This document shows positions 37,303 to 48,169 of a stretch of 64,000 nucleotides of DNA, piece after piece; the first letter of the stretch is position 1; each line of letters starts with the position of its first letter. The position numbers and the translations under genes were made by a program. A model generated the notes under the pieces. That model was not told the DNA's origin, did not search any database, and saw only the letters and a list, made by a program, of their open reading frames with translations. Origin of the DNA: Alphaproteobacteria bacterium (GTDB taxonomy: Bacteria; Pseudomonadota; Alphaproteobacteria; Elsterales; Elsteraceae); the NCBI GenBank assembly GCA_013298565.1, contig JAAFIC010000003.1:1-64000 (forward strand). The letters are read 5' to 3'.

Positions 37303-39129
37303 CTAGCTCAGGCGCTCAATGACCAAGCCGGAGGGGCTGCCTTTCGCATCGCTCTTGCGGCTAGCGAAGCGGGCGGCGATTTCTTCGGTGTTGGCTGCGT
37401 GAGTGCTCGCGCCATCGGTGCGGGCGGGTAGATGCAGCAGTACGGCGCTGGCGCGCAAAAGCGGAAACTGACGCTCGCCGCCGTCGCGGTCTTTCGCCAC
37501 GATGTAGCCGCGCAGGCGGCTTTCGGCCTCATAGTGCGATGACACGTCGGTGCGAAATTTACTTAGCAACTGCGTGAGCGCCTCGGTTACGTCAGCTTCG
37601 CCCACCGCTTGCGCGCCCAAAACAAAATCATCGCCGCCGATATGCCCCACGAAGAACCCAGGGGTATTTTGCACAAGCCGCATCATATCGGCGAACATCG
37701 TAATCACTCGGTCGCCCTGACGAAAACCGTAAGTATCGTTGAAGGGCTTAAAGAAATCGAAGTCGATGAAGGCGACGGAAACCGAGTTTGCGGGATTATC
37801 GAGCGCCCGCTCCAACCAATCTTGAATACGATGGTTCCCAGGCAGGCGGCTTAGGGGATTCTGATCGCGCACCCCCGCCAAATTATAATCGTTCACCAGC
37901 TTCAATAGCGCGCGCGGACTTAGAAAGCCGACATAATGGCCGTCTTCCGTTACTAGAATACCGTCGGCGGCGCTATCGCCCGAAAAGGCTTCGACGATCC
38001 GGTCGATGTGAGTGCTAACGTCGCAAACAGGGCAGGTGACGATCAAATCGCGGATGCCCTCGGCGATTGCCCGGTTTCGGAGTAAATCGCTGCCAAAACG
38101 GCTATAGGCGAAGCGCTTAATATCGCGCTCCCGCACCACGCCCAAGGGCCGCCTGCGTTCGTCCACCACGGGAACCACCTCGGCGGTTTCGTTCTGGCGG
38201 AAGGTTTCCAACAAATCGGCGCGGGCGCTGCGGGCACCGATGGCGGGGATGCGCTCGATCGCGTCTTCAACCAATACGCCCGTAGTGGTGGGGCGGCGGC
38301 GCTCAGACTGGTTTAAGTCGAGAACCGTTTGATAGACGAGACTAAGCGCAGCAAGGTCGGTCGTGGGGCGGGCGATGCGGTAGCCTTGCGCGAAATCGCA
38401 CCCAATATCGCGGCAGACGTAAAACTCGCGGTCGGTCTCAATACCCTCGGCGATGACTTGAATGCCGCGAATATGGGCGTAATTGGTCACTTGCTCCACA
38501 AGGCCGCGCTTGCGGGCATCTTGATCAATCCCGGAGATGAAGAAGCGATCAATTTTCAAATAATCAGGTTTGGCTTCGTACAGCATTTTCAAGCTGGCAT
38601 AGCCGACACCGAAATCATCAATCGCGACTGCAATGCCCGAGCTGCGATATTGCTCGAAAATTGCATTGCCCGAGTCGTGCAAGTTAAATTCAGACCGCTC
38701 GGCCAACTCAAGGCAAATCCCGGCGGGCGACAGGCCAATGTCCCGCAATAGTTCCACCGTAAAGCCCGACCGATACCCAGGCGCGCTGAACATGCGAACG
38801 TCCACATTCAAAAACAATAGGCTTGCGTCCGCCAGATCGCGGCGTAGAGCGAATTTACGGATGGCCTTGGCGCGCAAGCCCAACTCCACCCCAACCATCA
38901 CGCCTTCGGCAAAGGCCGCATCGAACACGGCAGAGGGAGTTTGAAAGCCGATACGCTCAACCCCGCGCATCAGGGCTTCAAACCCCAAAACTTTTCCATT
39001 GCGGCACGAAACGATGGGTTGATAGCCGTAATCGAGCGTCTCCAGCCGCTGTTGCCAGAGGGAATGTTCAAGCTCAAACGGGATGGCGGCTGCGTCCAGC
39101 ATAGGAAGGGGCGCGCTCCACTGAACCAA
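37303..39129 (-). CDS. EAL-CBS-GGDEF cyclic-di-GMP protein
   Basis: LGFEALMRG, AIDDFGVGYASL, YLKIDRFFI, AEGIETD; CBS-like middle; IGGDDF. Confidence 0.88.
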   Translation of the reverse strand: MVQWSAPLPMLDAAAIPFELEHSLWQQRLETLDYGYQPIVSCRNGKVLGFEALMRGVERIGFQTPSAVFDAAFAEGVMVGVELGLRAKAIRKFALRRDLADASLLFLNVDVRMFSAPGYRSGFTVELLRDIGLSPAGICLELAERSEFNLHDSGNAIFEQYRSSGIAVAIDDFGVGYASLKMLYEAKPDYLKIDRFFISGIDQDARKRGLVEQVTNYAHIRGIQVIAEGIETDREFYVCRDIGCDFAQGYRIARPTTDLAALSLVYQTVLDLNQSERRRPTTTGVLVEDAIERIPAIGARSARADLLETFRQNETAEVVPVVDERRRPLGVVRERDIKRFAYSRFGSDLLRNRAIAEGIRDLIVTCPVCDVSTHIDRIVEAFSGDSAADGILVTEDGHYVGFLSPRALLKLVNDYNLAGVRDQNPLSRLPGNHRIQDWLERALDNPANSVSVAFIDFDFFKPFNDTYGFRQGDRVITMFADMMRLVQNTPGFFVGHIGGDDFVLGAQAVGEADVTEALTQLLSKFRTDVSSHYEAESRLRGYIVAKDRDGGERQFPLLRASAVLLHLPARTDGASTHAANTEEIAARFASRKSDAKGSPSGLVIERLS

Positions 39130-39238
39130 GCTCCCTCAGCCAATCGGGAACGGATTATTACGGGCAGACCCAAACCCTACGCATAAAGCATGACGGTTTC
39201 GGGACAAATTGTATGACGTGAGGAGCGGGTAAGCGGCG

Positions 39239-41752
39239 TTAGCGGGGTTTGGCGTCGGCTTTGGCGCGGGCGTCGCGGTCTAGCGCCTTTTTTGTCCGCG
39301 TCGTTGGGTCGGCGGTCAGCGGGTCCTCCGGCCAGACGTGGCGGGGGTATTGACCGCGCATGTCTTTGCGAACCTCCCCATAGGCCCCGCGCCAGAACCC
39401 CGCCAGATCGCGCGTTACCGCCAGCGGGTGCCGGGCGGGGGAGAGAAGATGCAGCAGCACGGGCGTGCGCCCGTCGCCCAAGCGCGGGGTTTCGGCCAGC
39501 CCGAACATCTCTTGCAACCGCACGGCTAGCACAGGCTCCGGCCCCGAATAATCCAGCGCCACTGAGGAGCCGGTGGGAACGGTGAGATGGGCGGGGGCGA
39601 GTCGGTCCAGCGCACGCTGTTGCTCCCACGGCAGGGAGTCGCGCAGAATTTGAGCGAGGGGCAGGTTTTCAAGGTGTGTAAGCCGACTGCGCCCCTCTAG
39701 GTGCGGGCCAAGCCAGGCTTCGAGAGTGTCGAGGAGGGCGCTATCCGACCAATCGGGCCAATCTTCCCCCTGGTCCTGGCGCAGGAAGGCGACGCGGTGG
39801 CGCAGGCTTGTCGCCCCGTCCGTCCAGGGCAGCACGCGCAGGCCGTCGAGGCGAATCCCCTCCAGCAGCGCGGCGCGTACCAGATCGGCGGGCGGTTTGG
39901 TCAGCGGTTTATCGCGGAACACCAGCGCGCCGAACCGCTGCTGGCGGCGGGCGGCGACGGCGTTTTGCGCCTTGTCCCAACTCACGCTGTCGTGCTCGGT
40001 CAAGCGATCCGGGAAAAGCTCGGTCAAGTCGTTTTCTGTAAGCGGGGCTGCCAGAAAGATGCGCGCATTCGCTCGGTCGCCATCGAGTGCCGCCACGGCG
40101 AGCAACTCCGCCCCGGCCAGAGAATCTTCCAGCGGCAATACCGCCCCTTGGCCGCTGGAGAGCCGAAACTGACCCGGTGGGCCGCGCCGCTGTGCGATGC
40201 GGTCGGGATAGGCCAACGCCAGCAAGCGACCGCTGGCGTGGCTATCGGGACGCTCTTCACCGCGTAGGCCAATCTGGCGGCGAAATTGGCTCGCCTGCTG
40301 GCGGATAGCGCTGGCGGCTTTGCGGTCAAGGTCTGGGTGATGCCCGTCGCCGATGAGCAGATCAATCCGCTGGACGAGATCGGTAGCACGGGTGCCGCCG
40401 CGTGGGCGGATGGGGTCGCGGTCGCTCAACAGGGCGGCGAGCAGGCAGGCCAGCGCCCCTTCGCCTAAACTCGCCCCCTTCAGCATCAGATGGGCCAGCC
40501 GGGGGTGGGCACCCAGCCGCGTCATCGCCTGACCGTGGGGCGTTATCCGCCCGGCATCGTCTAGCGCACCGAGATCGGCCAGCAAGGTATGAGCGCGGGA
40601 GAGGGCGGCTACGGGCGGCGGCGTCATCCAGCGCAAACTATCGGCATCGCTCCCCCAAGCGGCGAGTTCCAGCGCCAGCGGGGCGAGATCGGCGCTTTCA
40701 ATCTCCGGCGGATGAAACGCCAGCAAGCCGCGCTGTTCCGCCTCTGCCCACAGCCGATAGCAAACGCCGGGGCGTTGCCGTCCCGCTCTGCCCTTGCGCT
40801 GTTCGGCGGACGCCGCGCTGACCCGCACGGTTTGAAGCGTGCTCATGCCGGTTGCGGGATCGAAGCTCGGGCGGCGCGACCAGCCGCCATCAATGACGAT
40901 GCGGGTGCCGTCGAGGGTCACGCTGGTTTCGGCAATGGCGGTTGCGAGCACGATCTTGCGGCGCCCGGTGCTAGCGGCGCGCAACGCCCGGTCTTGGTCG
41001 GCGAAGCTGAGGTCTCCGGCCAGCGTCAGCAGATCGACGTGCGGCGGCAGGCTGCCCTCTAGCGCGGCGGCAGTGCGGCGGATTTCCCCCGTGCCGGGCA
41101 GGAAGACCAATAAGTCACCCTCGGCTTCTTCCCGCAATGCTTGGCGAATGGCGGCGGCAACGCCTTGTTCCAGCCGATCCGGGCGACCGAGGTAGCGGGT
41201 TTCGACCGGATGGGCGCGCCCGTCGCTGGCTAGCAGCGGCGCATCGTCCAGCAGTTTCGCCACGCCCTCGCCGTCGAGCGTGGCAGACATGACCAGCAAT
41301 CGCAGATCGTCCCGCAATGCGCTGCGGCTTTCCAAAGTGAGGGCTAAGGCTAAATCGCTATCGGCGCTGCGTTCGTGAAACTCATCGAACACCACAGCGG
41401 CAATTCCAGCAAGCTCCGGGTCTTGCTGAAGGTGGCGCAGGAACAACCCTTCCGTCACCACTTCTACGCGGGTTTGAGCGGAGATTTTGCTATCGAGGCG
41501 CACGCGGTAGCCGATGGTCTCGCCGACCGCCTCCCCCAGGGCCTGCGCCATGCGGTTGGCGGCAGCGCGGGCGGCGATGCGGCGCGGCTCCAGCATAATA
41601 ATCTTGCCGTCGCCGCGCCAATCGGCCCCCAAGAGCGCCAGCGGAACGCGGGTGGTTTTCCCCGCTCCCGGCGGCGCTTGCAGCACGGCGCGGCCTTCGG
41701 TTGCAAGGGCGGCGAGGAGCGCGGGCAGCAGGGGTTCGATGGGCAGATACAT
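39239..41752 (-). CDS. hrpB: ATP-dependent helicase HrpB
   Basis: LQAPPGAGKTTRVPLALL, VFDEFHERSADSDLALAL, RKGRAGRQRPGVCYRLW. Confidence 0.95.
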   Translation of the reverse strand: MYLPIEPLLPALLAALATEGRAVLQAPPGAGKTTRVPLALLGADWRGDGKIIMLEPRRIAARAAANRMAQALGEAVGETIGYRVRLDSKISAQTRVEVVTEGLFLRHLQQDPELAGIAAVVFDEFHERSADSDLALALTLESRSALRDDLRLLVMSATLDGEGVAKLLDDAPLLASDGRAHPVETRYLGRPDRLEQGVAAAIRQALREEAEGDLLVFLPGTGEIRRTAAALEGSLPPHVDLLTLAGDLSFADQDRALRAASTGRRKIVLATAIAETSVTLDGTRIVIDGGWSRRPSFDPATGMSTLQTVRVSAASAEQRKGRAGRQRPGVCYRLWAEAEQRGLLAFHPPEIESADLAPLALELAAWGSDADSLRWMTPPPVAALSRAHTLLADLGALDDAGRITPHGQAMTRLGAHPRLAHLMLKGASLGEGALACLLAALLSDRDPIRPRGGTRATDLVQRIDLLIGDGHHPDLDRKAASAIRQQASQFRRQIGLRGEERPDSHASGRLLALAYPDRIAQRRGPPGQFRLSSGQGAVLPLEDSLAGAELLAVAALDGDRANARIFLAAPLTENDLTELFPDRLTEHDSVSWDKAQNAVAARRQQRFGALVFRDKPLTKPPADLVRAALLEGIRLDGLRVLPWTDGATSLRHRVAFLRQDQGEDWPDWSDSALLDTLEAWLGPHLEGRSRLTHLENLPLAQILRDSLPWEQQRALDRLAPAHLTVPTGSSVALDYSGPEPVLAVRLQEMFGLAETPRLGDGRTPVLLHLLSPARHPLAVTRDLAGFWRGAYGEVRKDMRGQYPRHVWPEDPLTADPTTRTKKALDRDARAKADAKPR

Positions 41753-41833
41753 GCTGCCGCTCTACACCGATTTCGGCCCCGCGACCACAGCATTTGCAAA
41801 CCCCCCTAGGGCGCGCTAAGGTCCGCCCGATTT

Positions 41834-42505
41834 GTGTCGGGAGTGGGTGCGTTGAGCGATATTTTCCGCGAGGTTGACGAAGATCTGCGTACAGAACGCG
41901 CTCAGAAGCTCTGGGCGCGCTATGGCAAGCTGGCGGTTGGGGCAGCGGTGGCCCTAGTGCTTGGGGTTGCGGGCTATACTTTCTGGCAGCAGCAGATTGC
42001 CGAACGTCGCATGACGGCGGGCACGCGCTATGCCGAAGCCGAAACCGAGCTTGCGCGCGGCAATGCCGATCAGGCAGCAGCGGGCTGGGGTCTCTTGGCG
42101 CAAGAAGCTAAGGGCGACGGCTACGCTCTGCTTGCGCGCCTACGCCTTGCGGCCTTGGCGGCAGAGAAGGGCGATACGGCAGCGGCGGTGAGCCAGTACA
42201 AGGCCATTTCCGGCGATAGCAGCCTGTCGGTTGAATACCGTGATCTTGCCAGCCTGCTCGGCACGCAAGCCGAAAGCGCGAGCCTTACGCCCGACGCGCT
42301 GGAAGCGGCCCTGAAACCGCTGCTTGCCGATACGCACGCCTTACGTCACCAAGCGCGCGAGATTTTGGCGGCGGCGTTTCTGAAAGCCGGAAAGATCGAG
42401 TCCGCGCGCACGCTGCTTACGGCGATTTCGGATGATCCCGCTGCACCGACCGGCCTGCGCGCCCGCGCGACCGAGGTGCTGGCCGCTCTTGGGAAGGCCG
42501 GGTGA
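41834..42505 (+). CDS. YfgM-like TPR membrane protein
   Basis: SDIFREVDEDLRTERAQKLWARYGK.. single TM; upstream of bamB-der. Confidence 0.8.
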   Translation: MSGVGALSDIFREVDEDLRTERAQKLWARYGKLAVGAAVALVLGVAGYTFWQQQIAERRMTAGTRYAEAETELARGNADQAAAGWGLLAQEAKGDGYALLARLRLAALAAEKGDTAAAVSQYKAISGDSSLSVEYRDLASLLGTQAESASLTPDALEAALKPLLADTHALRHQAREILAAAFLKAGKIESARTLLTAISDDPAAPTGLRARATEVLAALGKAG

Positions 42506-43836
42506 TGCCCCTAATGCGCCTCCCCTTAACCCGCAACCTTGCGCTCTACGGTGTTTTGGCCGCAAGCCTGATGGTCTCTGCCTGCGGTGCCAGCAAAAAA
42601 CCACCCTTGCCGGGCGACCGGATTTCCGTGCTGAAATCGGTGGGCGTGCTGAAAGCCGATCCGGCGTTGGAAACGGTGACGGTCGAACTGCCGCGCCCGG
42701 AGCTTTATGCCGATTGGCCGCAAGCGGGCAGCTTTCCCGATCACGCCCGGCATCATCTGGCCTTGGGCGATACGGTGGCGCTGGCGTGGCAAACCTCCAT
42801 CGGGTCCGGCTCGCAACGTCGCCGTGCGTTGCAAACGCCGCCGATTGTTGCCGATGGCCGGGTGTATGCGATTGATACCGAGGGCATGATAACCGCGCTT
42901 GCGATCAGCAATGGTCAGCAAATCTGGCGCGCGCCGACAATCCCCGACGATGAGGATGACACGACGGTGAGCGGGGCGATGGCCTTTGCCGAGGGGCGAT
43001 TATACGTTGCCTCCGCCGCTGCCGAACTGGTTGTTCTCGATGCGGCGTCGGGCAAAGAGCTGTGGCGCAAGCCGTTGCCCGCCCCCGTGCGCGTCGCCCC
43101 AACGGTTGCCGGGGGGCGGGTGTTCGTCGTTGGTATCGACAATCAAATGGTCGCGCTTTCTGCCGACGATGGTCAACGCCTGTGGAGCCACAGCGGCATT
43201 AGCGAAACGGCGGGCTTGCTCGGCGGTGGCGCTGTGGCGGTATCGGGCGATTATGTGATCGTGCCGTATAGCTCGGGCGAGCTTTTTGCGCTGCGCCTGG
43301 AAAATGGCCGTCTGCTGTGGGCCGATAATCTTTCCGGCGTGCGCCAGTCCAACGCCGTGGCGGGGCTTGCCAGCATTCGCGGCAATCCCGTGATCGACCG
43401 GGGCGTTGTCTATGCTGCCAGCCACGCCGGTCGGCTGGGCGCGATTGAGTTGCGCTCGGGCGAGCGGATTTGGGATAAGGAACTGTCGGTCGCCGAAGAC
43501 GTGTGGGTGGCGGGAGACTATCTCTTTTTCGTCACCACCACGGGTGAAGTCGTTTGCCTGACCCGCACCGATGGCCGCGTTCGCTGGGTCCACGCCCTAC
43601 CGCGCTTTGCCGATGAAAAAAACCAGGAATATCCCATCCGCTGGTCCGGCCCGGTGCTGGCGGGGGATCGTTTGCTGCTGGTGAATAACCTTGGCAAGAT
43701 TGCGGCAGTTTCGCCCTATACTGGCGCATTCCTGGGTGATACCAGCCTGCCGGGTTCGGCGTCGCTGGCCCCGATTGTCGTCGGCAATAGCCTTTACGTT
43801 CTGACTGAGGATGGCCGCTTGGCGGCCTATCGCTAA
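42502..43836 (+). CDS. bamB: Outer membrane assembly lipoprotein BamB
   Basis: Lipobox SACG, PQQ/beta-propeller repeats, yfgM-bamB-der synteny. Confidence 0.9.
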   Translation: MMPLMRLPLTRNLALYGVLAASLMVSACGASKKPPLPGDRISVLKSVGVLKADPALETVTVELPRPELYADWPQAGSFPDHARHHLALGDTVALAWQTSIGSGSQRRRALQTPPIVADGRVYAIDTEGMITALAISNGQQIWRAPTIPDDEDDTTVSGAMAFAEGRLYVASAAAELVVLDAASGKELWRKPLPAPVRVAPTVAGGRVFVVGIDNQMVALSADDGQRLWSHSGISETAGLLGGGAVAVSGDYVIVPYSSGELFALRLENGRLLWADNLSGVRQSNAVAGLASIRGNPVIDRGVVYAASHAGRLGAIELRSGERIWDKELSVAEDVWVAGDYLFFVTTTGEVVCLTRTDGRVRWVHALPRFADEKNQEYPIRWSGPVLAGDRLLLVNNLGKIAAVSPYTGAFLGDTSLPGSASLAPIVVGNSLYVLTEDGRLAAYR

Positions 43837-45242
43837 TGATTGATTCTGTTGTTTCTCCTCGTTTACCTCCTGGTCTACCGCCGTTGTTGGCGATTGTGGG
43901 CCGCCCCAATGTGGGGAAATCGACCCTGTTCAACCGCCTTGTCGGCAAGAAGTTGGCGATTGTCGATGACACGCCGGGCGTTACCCGTGACCGCCGCGAG
44001 GCAGACGGCCATTTGGGCGATCTGATTTTCCGCGTGATGGACACGGCGGGGCTGGAAAACGCCACCGACGATTCGCTTCCCGCCCGGATGCGCCGCCAGA
44101 CCGAACAAGCCCTAGTAGAAGCCGACGTGATCTTGTTCATCATCGACGGGCGCGTGGGGCTAACGGCGGACGATAAGCATTTCGCTAATCTGCTCCGCCG
44201 CACGAGCCAACCGCTGCTGCTGCTGGTGAATAAGGCGGAAGGCCAAGCCGGGCGCGGCGGGTATCTTGAAGCCTTCGAGTTGGGTATTGGCGAGCCAATC
44301 CCCATTTCCGCCGAGCATGGCGAAGGCATGGCCGATCTCTATCAAGCCCTGCGCCCGCTGGTGATCCCGGAAGGCTACGATGATCCGGTTGATGAAAACG
44401 CCGAGCCGGAAGAAGAAGCTGAGGCGCTGCTGCGCCCGATGCAAATTGCCATTTGTGGTCGCCCGAACGTCGGTAAATCGACCCTCATCAATCAGCTTTT
44501 GGGCGAAGATCGGCTGCTGACCGGCCCAGAGGCCGGCATTACGCGCGACAGTATCTCGGTTTCCTTCACGCACCGCGACCGCGAGATGAAGCTGTTCGAC
44601 ACTGCCGGGATGCGCCGTCGCCCGAAATCGCACGAAAAGCTGGAAAAACTCTCGGTCGCCGACTCGCTGCGAAGCATTCAATATGCCGAAGTAGTGATTG
44701 TGGTGATTGATGGCTTGCTGGGAATTGATAAGCAGGATCTGGTCATCGCGTCGGACGTGGTGGAAGAAGGCCGCGCTATTGTGTTGGCGGTGAATAAATG
44801 GGATGCGGTGGAGAATAAAGACGAGCGGATGAAGGAAATCCGCGACCGTCTGTCCATCTCTTTGCCGCAAGTTGTTGGTATTCCCGTCGTCGCCTGTTCG
44901 GGGTTGACCGGGCGGAACCTAACACTGCTGCTAGATCATACGCTGCAAGCCCACAAGCGTTGGAACTTTCGCGTTAATACCTCCAAACTTAACCGTTGGC
45001 TAGAAGGCGCGCTGGACCAGCATCAACCGCCGCTGGTCTCGGGCCGCCGCATCAAAATCCGCTATGGCACGCAAACCAAAGCCCGTCCGCCAACGGTAAC
45101 GCTGTTCTGCACGAAAGCCGAAGAACTGCCCGATAGCTACACGCGCTATCTGGTGAACAGCTTCCGCGAAACCTTCGATTTGCCGGGTGTTCCCATTCGC
45201 ATTCAACTCCGCCAAACTAATAATCCTTACGCGAAGGATTAG
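43836..45242 (+). CDS. der: GTPase Der (EngA)
   Basis: Two GRPNVGKST G-domains, DTAGL / DTAGMRR, KH-like C-terminus. Confidence 0.97.
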   Translation: MIDSVVSPRLPPGLPPLLAIVGRPNVGKSTLFNRLVGKKLAIVDDTPGVTRDRREADGHLGDLIFRVMDTAGLENATDDSLPARMRRQTEQALVEADVILFIIDGRVGLTADDKHFANLLRRTSQPLLLLVNKAEGQAGRGGYLEAFELGIGEPIPISAEHGEGMADLYQALRPLVIPEGYDDPVDENAEPEEEAEALLRPMQIAICGRPNVGKSTLINQLLGEDRLLTGPEAGITRDSISVSFTHRDREMKLFDTAGMRRRPKSHEKLEKLSVADSLRSIQYAEVVIVVIDGLLGIDKQDLVIASDVVEEGRAIVLAVNKWDAVENKDERMKEIRDRLSISLPQVVGIPVVACSGLTGRNLTLLLDHTLQAHKRWNFRVNTSKLNRWLEGALDQHQPPLVSGRRIKIRYGTQTKARPPTVTLFCTKAEELPDSYTRYLVNSFRETFDLPGVPIRIQLRQTNNPYAKD

Positions 45243-45281
45243 AGCATTTTCCGTTCGCATTGGCTCACGGCAAACGCTCTA
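45240..45281. repeat. Imperfect hairpin AGAGCATTTTCCG...CGGCAAACGCTCT overlapping der stop
   Basis: 13-nt arms with a few mismatches. Confidence 0.65.
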
Positions 45282-45342
45282 ATTGGTTGTTTTCTTAAGC
45301 AAATACGTCGTCGCGGGTGCTTCCACCCGCTCGGGATTTGCC

Positions 45343-45382
45343 CTAGAGCGTCTTGCGTAAAGGTTGACGCAAGACGCTCTAG
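45343..45382. repeat. Perfect 16-bp inverted repeat
   Basis: CTAGAGCGTCTTGCGT AAAGGTTG ACGCAAGACGCTCTAG. Confidence 0.9.
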
Positions 45383-45405
45383 TTTTATCTTAGCCCTCGC
45401 CGCCC

Positions 45406-45510
45406 GGTGCGTTTGACGCGCCAAGCGCATCGCCGGGCGCATCTGCGCCCTTGGCCGCCGCCGCAATGGCGGCTTATAGAGCCGCGCCAGAGTTAAGGCG
45501 CGCGGCTCTA
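45406..45510. repeat. Intergenic dispersed repeat copy B
   Basis: Near-identical modules to positions 1-140. Confidence 0.85.
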
Positions 45511-45514
45511 AAAT

Positions 45515-45543
45515 AAAAGGCCGGGATAAACACCCGGCCTTTT
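45515..45543. terminator. Bidirectional rho-independent-like terminator between der and MCP
   Basis: AAAAGGCCGGG ATAAACA CCCGGCCTTTT. Confidence 0.88.
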
Positions 45544-45561
45544 ACTTCATCGCTGCGGCGC

Positions 45562-47757
45562 TTACACCGAATTTTGCGCCTGAGTCGCATAATCCGTCAG
45601 CGCGCCGTTTAAGCTACTGGCTTCCCCCGACAAGCTGCGAGCGGAGTTGGTGAGCGTGTCGGCAATAGCGCCGGTCGATTTCGCTTCGCTTAGTACCTGC
45701 TGAATGAGGCTGCTGGCGGCTTGCGCCTGAGTGGCGATCTGATCCACTCGGTTCGCGACTTCGCTAGAGGTGGCGTTATGCTCCTCGACGGCGCTGGCGA
45801 TGGAGGTTTGCAGCATGTTCACTTCCATCACAGCGGAACGGACGGACTCGAAACCACGCACGGTAGCGTTTAGATTGTCGCGAATAGTATGGACCGTCTC
45901 GGCAATGCGGCTGGTGGCATTCGTGGTACTTTCCGCCAGCTTCTTTACTTCTTGCGCGACCACGGCAAAACCGCGCCCGGATTCGCCCGCCCGCGCGGCT
46001 TCGATCGTTGCATTCAGCGCCAGTAGTTTGGTTTGATCGGCAAGGCTGGTAATGAACTGCACGATGCCATCGACTTCGGCGGCGCTATTCGCCAAGGTTT
46101 TTACAGTGTCGCCTGTTTCGCCGAGAAAACGGGTCGCTGAATCGGCGCCGCGTTGGGCATCGGAGGCGCGTTCGCTAATTTCGCGAATGGCTGTCGTTAA
46201 CTGCTCGGTCGCTTCGGAAACCTGCAAGGCGCTTTGGCTACTTTGGGCCATCAGGCCACCCATGTCACCCGCCAGGGTAATCGTATGGCGCGAGCGTTCG
46301 ATCAGCGATTCGGCGACGTGATCGAGGGATTGAGCCTGCCGGGCAACACTGCCAGCGACCGTTTGCACGCCCTGCATCATCATTTCCGCTTGGCGGGTTG
46401 CAATTATCTGGGCGGTCACATCAACCCACGTGAGAGCAATGCCGACGATCTCGCCGACGCCGTTGCGAACAGGCTCTAGGCTTGCGGTGATATCGGTTTC
46501 GCCGATATGCGCCCGAAGCCCGCGCATTGCCTCACCTTGGCCCGCGAGACAATGGAAAAGCTGGGCTTCACCGAGACCAAGCAAATCGCGGCTATCTGTT
46601 GCAAGCGCATGTTTTTCGCAGAACGTCCGGGCGGCGGGATTAAGGAAGGCAACCGCGCTATCTTTTCCTAAGAGCGCTGTGGGCGTTGGGCTGCTGTCCA
46701 CCATTTGCTTTAACTGTAGAACGGTTTCGACACTGCTCCGTAAATGCGTAAGCGCGCGGGCCATGACCGCCATTTCATCGGGGCCGGTTCGTGGAATTTC
46801 CTGGTTAGTGTTGCCCGAGGCCACCGCCTCCATCACGCGGGCAAAGGCTCCAAGGGGCCGAAACACGGCCATTCGCAAAACCAGATAGCCGCCAATAACC
46901 ACGATAGCGGCGAGAATGAGCAACGCCGTTTGGCCTTCGGTTTGAACCTCAGTCACCTGTTCTGAGAAAGTGTCGATGCCGCGCGTAAAGGCAATGTTAG
47001 CCCAAGGGCGATCATTTGTACCCAGAAGCATGGCGCGCGCGGTTGCAACGGTGGTGACTGTATCGGGCAGCCCCTCGCTTTTATAAACACTCTGGCTTTT
47101 ACCATCGAACACTTCGATCGTGCCGTTCAGCGATGGGCCGATACCATCTAGCAGATGCACGGGATCGGTCACTATTTCCATTATCCCCAACACACGGAAC
47201 CCCCCCACCGGCACGAAAATACTGTGCAGTGGGCGTCCGGTCGAAGATTGCCACAGATGGGTAAGCTCTTGCCGCTGTGCGCCCTTATCGCGCGCCTTAA
47301 GAGTATTCAGAAACGTAGCATCTTCTGTGCCAGTTGCTTTCTCACCCTTCGATGCGCGGGCTATAAACACCATATCGGGGGTAAAGATATTAACAGATAC
47401 TAACTGTATTTCTTGCTGAACTACGGGCGTTAACGTGTAAAATGTATCGGCCATAAACCCGAGCTTAATGACGTCCTTATCTTCAGCGGCTTGACCTAGC
47501 CCAGTTGCGCGGCTCCATTCATTTGCAATCGGCGACATGCGTTCGCTATAAACCCGCGTTAAGCGGTCCCGCACGAAAAAAGTCAGAATCTCCCCCGTCG
47601 AACTGTTCAGCGTGTCCGTGGCAAACTGGGTGTAGCGGGAGGTCATACGGCTTTGCTGAACCCCGACCGCAACGGCAACAATAACGAACAGCGCCAGCAA
47701 GACGCGGCGCAAGGTGAGGCGAGGGAACCGCAGTTTAGGCATCCGATGTTCGGCCAT
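45562..47757 (-). CDS. Methyl-accepting chemotaxis protein (HAMP, PAS-like, MA domains)
   Basis: [40 protein letters not shown]-type signalling hairpin. Confidence 0.95.
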   Translation of the reverse strand: MAEHRMPKLRFPRLTLRRVLLALFVIVAVAVGVQQSRMTSRYTQFATDTLNSSTGEILTFFVRDRLTRVYSERMSPIANEWSRATGLGQAAEDKDVIKLGFMADTFYTLTPVVQQEIQLVSVNIFTPDMVFIARASKGEKATGTEDATFLNTLKARDKGAQRQELTHLWQSSTGRPLHSIFVPVGGFRVLGIMEIVTDPVHLLDGIGPSLNGTIEVFDGKSQSVYKSEGLPDTVTTVATARAMLLGTNDRPWANIAFTRGIDTFSEQVTEVQTEGQTALLILAAIVVIGGYLVLRMAVFRPLGAFARVMEAVASGNTNQEIPRTGPDEMAVMARALTHLRSSVETVLQLKQMVDSSPTPTALLGKDSAVAFLNPAARTFCEKHALATDSRDLLGLGEAQLFHCLAGQGEAMRGLRAHIGETDITASLEPVRNGVGEIVGIALTWVDVTAQIIATRQAEMMMQGVQTVAGSVARQAQSLDHVAESLIERSRHTITLAGDMGGLMAQSSQSALQVSEATEQLTTAIREISERASDAQRGADSATRFLGETGDTVKTLANSAAEVDGIVQFITSLADQTKLLALNATIEAARAGESGRGFAVVAQEVKKLAESTTNATSRIAETVHTIRDNLNATVRGFESVRSAVMEVNMLQTSIASAVEEHNATSSEVANRVDQIATQAQAASSLIQQVLSEAKSTGAIADTLTNSARSLSGEASSLNGALTDYATQAQNSV

Positions 47758-48169
47758 TGCGGCACCTTCCTCATGACTACGAATATATGACGATCAAATA
47801 GGCATCGTATACTCGAGATTACGACGGCAACTTAGAGGGCACTGCTGAGGTAACCCCCGAGAAATTATTCCGATAGTCTTAAAAAATAGAAACGCGCCAT
47901 TACCGAAGGGCGGCATCAGTCTTTGAGTAACTGACGCCTGCCTGGGCGGGCAAACCCTAAGGCAATGGCGCGGGCGGAGAGGGTTGGGCACCCAATTCCT
48001 GAGCGATGCGGGGGAGGGCGGCATCGCCTGAAACACTTCTTACATAAATTAGAAACTTTTGAGAAATATCATGCGATGATGCAGCTATAACCCGGCGTTA
48101 TTGTGCGGCGCAGCAGAAGATTTCAGCAAAAATTACTAAGATAGGCATAATTTTTGGAATTTATGGCCG

